Shown one piece after another: positions 49,426 to 53,456 of a stretch of 53,456 bases of DNA. Every line of letters starts with the position of its first letter. Within the stretch, counting starts at the first letter, position 1. Below the pieces are notes generated by a model, which did not search any database, was not told where the DNA came from, and worked only from the letters and a program-made list of their open reading frames with translations. The stretch covers positions 1 to 53,456 of IMG/VR virus record IMGVR_UViG_3300032050_000182. The stretch is one strand, 5' to 3'. A program made the position numbers and the translations under genes. Source of the DNA: a virus.

Positions 49426-50958
49426 ATGGCTAGTACATACTCAACCAATCTTGGCATCGAACTGATCGGAACAGGTGATCAGGCCGGTGCATGGGGTAAC
49501 ACCACCAACACGAACCTCGGCACGCTCATTGAGCAGGCCATCTCGGGGTACGTCACGCAGGCAGTCTCTACCGGAACAGATACGGTAATCACGATCCCAA
49601 GTGGTGCTACGGGTGTCGCCCGTAATATGTATATAGAGTTGACGGGCACGGGTGGTACGAACACCAACCTGATTGTCCCTGCCAACAAGAAGCTCTACTT
49701 CATCTATAACAACACCTCGTCTGGTCAGGTCACGGTCAAAGTGGCAGGACAAACCGGCGTGTCTGTGCCGAATGGCGTGAAGACGATTTTGGTGTCGAAC
49801 GGTACGGACATTGTTGATGCGACTTCTTACATCAATGGAGTTAGCGCCAACATCACAGTGCTAACTTCAAGCTCTGCCACGATCACGAATCTTCGTGCGA
49901 CCAGTCTTGTTGTTTCCAATGCTCTGGGCATTGCTCAAGGCGGTACGGGTAGTAGCCTCACCCCGTCTAACGGACAACTTCTGGTTGGTAATGGTACGGG
50001 ATTTACGCTCAACACTCTGAACGGTGGCCCCGGTGTCGGCATCACGAACGCGGCTGGCTCTATCACCATCACGGCCACGGGCACGGGCTTTATCGGCTCG
50101 GTCAACGCGACTTCACCGCTTCAGTCAGTAGGCACGCAGTCAATTACGATCAGTCTTGCTAGTGCTGTACCGATTTCGTTGGGCGGTACAGGACAAACTT
50201 CAGCCCCTGCGAACGGTCGTTTACTGATTGGTAACGGCACAAGCTTTGTGCTGTCCAACCTGACGGCAGGTACCGGCGTTTCTATTACCAACGGTGCTGG
50301 GTCTATCACTATTTCAGCAACGGGTTCTACCGGCGATATCACGTTTACCAGCGCAACTATTGCGTCTGTAAATACCAATCAGAATATCAATCTGATGGCT
50401 AACGGGACTGGTGCGGTAAACGTCAACACCACTGCTCCTTATCTTGCTGGCAGTTATGCCATGAATGTTTTCGCCAGTACATCTGGAAAAATTTACGGCA
50501 TGTTGGTCAAGAGCATTCAGCAACCTAGAGAGTGTGTTTCTTTTTGGAACGAAGCGAGTACAGGTGATAATCTTTTTGCTGTTTTCTTCACAGAAAGTAC
50601 TTTTGACGTAAGAGGAAGTATTACCTATAACAGAGGCGCTGGTCAGGTTGCATACAACACGACCTCTGATCGTCGCGCAAAAACAATTTACGGGCCTGTT
50701 ACTAATAGCGGCCAGATTGTTGATGAACTGAAGGTTTATACCGGGAAAATGAACTGGGGCACGACTCAGTACCCAATGATGATTGCCGATGAAGCGCAGC
50801 AAGTGACGCCGTACTGCGTTACAGGTCAGCCTAATGCTGTTGACGATAAAGGAAAGCCGATTTATCAACAGATGGACTACAGTGCTTTGGTTCCGCTGTT
50901 GATTGCAGAAGTTCAGTCACTACGCGCACGTGTTGCAGAACTAGAGGCGAAAAACTGA
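49426..50958 (+). CDS. Tail fibre/spike with S74 intramolecular chaperone, 510 aa
   Basis: The protein begins with STNLGIELIGTGDQAGAWGN, then two copies of the shared ~52-residue module (~167-218 and ~249-301). The last ~100 residues are a peptidase S74-like auto-cleaving chaperone: TTSDRRAKT (Ser414, Lys419), a MIADEAQQVTP segment and a C-terminal coiled coil (LRARVAELEAK). The chaperone trimerises the fibre and is cut off. Codon use is AT-richer in the region ~330-420. Confidence 0.85.
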   Translation: MASTYSTNLGIELIGTGDQAGAWGNTTNTNLGTLIEQAISGYVTQAVSTGTDTVITIPSGATGVARNMYIELTGTGGTNTNLIVPANKKLYFIYNNTSSGQVTVKVAGQTGVSVPNGVKTILVSNGTDIVDATSYINGVSANITVLTSSSATITNLRATSLVVSNALGIAQGGTGSSLTPSNGQLLVGNGTGFTLNTLNGGPGVGITNAAGSITITATGTGFIGSVNATSPLQSVGTQSITISLASAVPISLGGTGQTSAPANGRLLIGNGTSFVLSNLTAGTGVSITNGAGSITISATGSTGDITFTSATIASVNTNQNINLMANGTGAVNVNTTAPYLAGSYAMNVFASTSGKIYGMLVKSIQQPRECVSFWNEASTGDNLFAVFFTESTFDVRGSITYNRGAGQVAYNTTSDRRAKTIYGPVTNSGQIVDELKVYTGKMNWGTTQYPMMIADEAQQVTPYCVTGQPNAVDDKGKPIYQQMDYSALVPLLIAEVQSLRARVAELEAKN

Positions 50959-50959
50959 T

Positions 50960-51949
50960 ATGAGTTTGTTCACTCAATTTACTAACACTACTACGGGCGG
51001 TCGATACACGCTGATATCTAGCTCGCGTACGTTCACTATTCCGCAGTCGGGTACATATCGTTTATATGTGTGCGGTGCTGGCGGAAGTGGTGGATCGCTC
51101 GGACCTTCTTGGGGTCTTCCTGCCGCTGCTCTTGGCGGTGGAGCCGGGGGTCTCGCCATCAAAACCGCTTACTTCAATGCAGGCACTAACCTTGTTATGA
51201 CGATTGGCGCTGGTGGCACTGGCGCTGTAGGTTTTGTTGCAAACGGTACTGGTGGTGGAGCAACTAACGTAGCTGGTGGTGGAATTAACGTCACAGCAAA
51301 CGGTGGCGGCGCTGGCGGTATTGTAGGTGGTAGTACTGGAACGTGGAACGGCGGCGGTGGCGGCACTGCGGGCGGTGGCGATTTTAATTTTACTGGCGGC
51401 GCTGGCGGAGTAGTGCAAATTAACGGCGGCGGTGGACAAGCCGCTTCAGGAGGCGGTGCGGTTGCATGGAACGGTATTGGCTACGCTGGTGGAACCGCGA
51501 TTACATCTAACTGGTTTGTAGGTGCTGGCGGTGCTGGCGTTGGCGGATCAGGTGGTACAGCTACTGGAAATAATGACCAATGCGCTTCTGGTGGTGGCGG
51601 AGCCTTTGGCCCCGGCCCTGCGGTTACAGACAATCGGTTTGGTTCAGCCAACAACTCTCGCGGAGCGGGATTAAACGGTTTCACCAACAATACTCTCTAC
51701 TTTTCACAAGATCTTTTAAATCCCGCTGGGTGGGGCGGCGCACAAGGTGGCGGTGCCGCAGACTGGGGCGGTGGAGGTGGTGGTACATCAGCGGGTGGTA
51801 CTGGCCCTACTATGATGGGTCTTGGCGGCAGTGGCGGTGCTGCTGAGAACTCGATCAGTGGGCTTGTTGTTTATGGCGGCGGTTCTGGTGGCGGTTCTAA
51901 CGGTACTAGTAGAGGCGGTAACGGATTCGTAATTATCGCTTGGAGTTAA
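50960..51949 (+). CDS. Glycine-rich tail adhesin, 329 aa
   Basis: The N-terminus is a small beta fold (YTLISSSRTFTIPQSGTYRL). The rest is rich in short Gly-Gly motifs (GGGGG, GGAGG) separated by variable residues, matching the polyglycine helix adhesins at phage fibre tips (as S16 gp38). It likely binds the host receptor. It directly follows the S74 fibre. Confidence 0.8.
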   Translation: MSLFTQFTNTTTGGRYTLISSSRTFTIPQSGTYRLYVCGAGGSGGSLGPSWGLPAAALGGGAGGLAIKTAYFNAGTNLVMTIGAGGTGAVGFVANGTGGGATNVAGGGINVTANGGGAGGIVGGSTGTWNGGGGGTAGGGDFNFTGGAGGVVQINGGGGQAASGGGAVAWNGIGYAGGTAITSNWFVGAGGAGVGGSGGTATGNNDQCASGGGGAFGPGPAVTDNRFGSANNSRGAGLNGFTNNTLYFSQDLLNPAGWGGAQGGGAADWGGGGGGTSAGGTGPTMMGLGGSGGAAENSISGLVVYGGGSGGGSNGTSRGGNGFVIIAWS

Positions 51950-51951
51950 TT

Positions 51952-52332
51952 GTGATTTATCAAATTTTAAACGACGTTGGCGAAGTCATTAACAGAATTG
52001 TTGCTGACGAGGCTTTTGTAGAAGCTGCTTACCCCGGTCGGTACAGGCTGGAAGGTCCCGAGTCTTTGATTGTTGATCCAGCCATTATTACGAAAATTGC
52101 CATGATTACTCGGTTCCTTGATGCTGAGTATACGGGCATCCTGTCTGCTGCAAAGACTGACGTTGAAGTGCAAGGCTGGCTAGACCGTTTTTACGCTGCT
52201 GGAGCGATTGACCTTGGCGATACCCGAACTATTGACGGTATCAACATGATGGTTAGCAAAGGATTACTTGTTCCTGCTCGCGCAACAGAAATTTTGACAG
52301 CCCCGGTTCGTCAGGATGAGAAGCCGCAATGA
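51952..52332 (+). CDS. Hypothetical fibre-associated protein, 126 aa
   Basis: GTG at 51952 with GGAG upstream is preferred over TTG at 51940. The protein contains YQILNDVGEVINRIVADE, a helical FLDAEYTGILSAAKTD segment and an acidic C-terminus. Such proteins often follow fibre genes as assembly chaperones, but the role is not shown. ATGA overlap with the oxygenase gene. Confidence 0.68.
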   Translation: MIYQILNDVGEVINRIVADEAFVEAAYPGRYRLEGPESLIVDPAIITKIAMITRFLDAEYTGILSAAKTDVEVQGWLDRFYAAGAIDLGDTRTIDGINMMVSKGLLVPARATEILTAPVRQDEKPQ

Positions 52333-52988
52333 TTGACGGAATGGACAAGTGCACCACCCCAAGCATCGCGCAAGTGTTGGCGCAGAAATATCCTGCGCTC
52401 AAGTATGAAGTTGGTGATGACTTCATTGGGATATACGACGGTCTGTTCAGTAAAGAATACTGCGACCGTTGGATCAAGCATTTTGAAACCGCAGACGCTA
52501 ATGGGTTTGGCTATAACCGATTACAAGGACTTCAACGTGATGGTCATATAAATGCTGACCAGTCAATAGACTATGCAAACGCGGCGTTCTATCATGACCA
52601 CAGTATGAAACTTGAATGCGGCGAGTTTAACGTCGCGTTTTGGGAAGCTTGTTATGCGTTATACGCTGAAAAGTTTTCGATACTGAAGACAGCAGACCAA
52701 CACAAAATTTACGAAGTCAAAATACAGCGTACTCGTCCGAAAGAGGGGTACCACATTTGGCACTGTGAAGATACGACGCGGCTAAAACGTAATCGCCTGC
52801 TGACTTTTATTGTCTATTTGAACGATATTGAAGATGGCGGTGAGACCGAGTTCCTGTACTTGAGTAAGCGCGTAAAACCGGTTACTGGCCGTGTTGTGCT
52901 TTGGCCTGCTGGATATACCCACACACATCGTGGCAATCCTCCGCTGAAAGATACCAAATACATCATCACTGGCTGGGTGGAGTTCTAA
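52329..52988 (+). CDS. 2-oxoglutarate/Fe(II)-dependent oxygenase (prolyl-4-hydroxylase type)
   Basis: The 219-residue protein has the dioxygenase core: iron ligands in WHCED (His145-x-Glu147 rather than the common HxD), FIVYLNDIEDGGETEF, and a distal His (His198 or His200) in GYTHTHRG, with Lys210 able to bind 2OG. It may hydroxylate a virion protein, glycan or nucleotide. The HxE variant is unusual but is within the family range. It couples to the preceding gene. Confidence 0.85.
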   Translation: MIDGMDKCTTPSIAQVLAQKYPALKYEVGDDFIGIYDGLFSKEYCDRWIKHFETADANGFGYNRLQGLQRDGHINADQSIDYANAAFYHDHSMKLECGEFNVAFWEACYALYAEKFSILKTADQHKIYEVKIQRTRPKEGYHIWHCEDTTRLKRNRLLTFIVYLNDIEDGGETEFLYLSKRVKPVTGRVVLWPAGYTHTHRGNPPLKDTKYIITGWVEF

Positions 52989-52990
52989 TC

Positions 52991-53456
52991 ATGATGACCC
53001 TAGTCTCGACGTTCCTTTCATTCCTCGCAGGCGGCTTGCCCAAAATCTTGTCGATCTTTCAAGACCGGCAGGATAAGAAGCACGAACTTGCACTTGTCGC
53101 TGCCCAGAAGGAGCGTGAGTTGGCTTTGGCTGAGCGAGGCTTCTTGGCACAGGCAAAAGTTGAAGAGATTAAGCTGGAGCAGATCCAGACTCAGACCGCT
53201 GCCGAAGAACGTCAGGCTCTCTATCAGCACGACATCGAGATCGGTAAAGGTGCGTCTCAATGGATGATCAATCTTCGCGCTTCGGTGCGTCCGGTCGTGA
53301 CATACATCTTCGTGCTGGAACTCGTGGCGCTGAATGTCGCCGGGGTTTGGTATGCGTACACCACCGGCATCCCGTTTGCGATTGCCATGGAGAATGTCTT
53401 CTCGGACGACGAGATGTTGATTCTGAGTTCAATCATCGCGTTTTGGTTCGGGACGC
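52991..53456 (+). CDS. 3-TM holin-like protein (GTA holin type), truncated by window edge
   Basis: The frame begins with ATGATG just after the oxygenase stop and is open to the right edge. The N-terminus has a hydrophobic segment (LVSTFLSFLAGGL), a charged coiled coil (residues ~25-85), then ASVRPVVTYIFVLELVALNV and an FWFG end, matching the GTA_holin_3TM type. It would permeabilise the membrane for lysis. Its end and any endolysin lie outside the window. Confidence 0.82.
   Translation, partial: MMTLVSTFLSFLAGGLPKILSIFQDRQDKKHELALVAAQKERELALAERGFLAQAKVEEIKLEQIQTQTAAEERQALYQHDIEIGKGASQWMINLRASVRPVVTYIFVLELVALNVAGVWYAYTTGIPFAIAMENVFSDDEMLILSSIIAFWFGT

Overview
The window is a contiguous piece of a tailed double-stranded DNA bacteriophage (Caudoviricetes). 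It contains a terminase, portal, scaffold, major capsid protein, head-tail adaptors, tail fibres and a complete phage replication set. No bacterial housekeeping genes, tRNA genes, integrase, lysogeny repressor or CRISPR array were recognised. Both ends cut through genes: an internal virion-type protein at the left edge and a 3-TM holin-like protein at the right edge. The window is therefore probably a linearised segment of a circularly permuted or slightly larger genome. No tape-measure or tail-tube genes are visible, and the giant internal protein and adaptor set resemble podoviruses, so a short-tailed morphology is inferred but not proven. The host is unknown. A phage-encoded RNA polymerase alpha-CTD-like protein resembles beta/gammaproteobacterial RpoA, and near-consensus sigma-70 promoters are present, so a Pseudomonadota host is plausible.

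Layout. (1) 1-6.8 kb, plus strand: the end of one internal virion protein, then a 2070-residue polyvalent protein with a zincin-like HExxH motif. (2) 6.8-31.1 kb, minus strand: a tightly packed leftward block with many ATGA or 1-nt junctions. Read in transcription order from 31.1 kb, it holds small hypothetical genes; an ATPase/VWA module (DUF3150-like protein, MoxR-like ATPase, VWA protein with an HExxH motif); VRR-NUC nuclease; HTH-DUF3310 protein; alpha-CTD-like protein; a methyltransferase and glycosyltransferase cluster; family A DNA polymerase; Cas4/RecB-like nuclease; HNH-like protein; SNF2-type helicase; a candidate ssDNA-binding protein; an HTH regulator; and a primase-helicase. (3) 29.5-31.4 kb: the control region, with sigma-70 promoters, hairpin terminators, a recurring 16-bp palindromic element, and a symmetric array of ten TGTTCCA/TGGAACA boxes around AT-rich DNA that looks like a replication origin or centromere. 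(4) 31.4-53.4 kb, plus strand: packaging and virion genes in the usual order (TerS-like, TerL, portal, GroES-like, scaffold, head proteins, capsid, terminator, small basic proteins, membrane proteins, adaptors, fibres, glycine-rich adhesin, 2OG oxygenase, holin-like protein).

How it fits together. The leftward block would supply DNA replication and recombination, host takeover (alpha-CTD mimic, MoxR-VWA) and surface or nucleotide modification (glycosyltransferases, methyltransferases). The rightward block builds and fills the capsid. Divergent expression from the 29.5-31.4 kb region would separate the two programmes. The most unusual items are the alpha-CTD-like protein, the symmetric box array, the shared leader/palindrome element, a repeated stop-within-Shine-Dalgarno gene junction, and a family of small lysine-rich proteins sharing a C-terminal tag.
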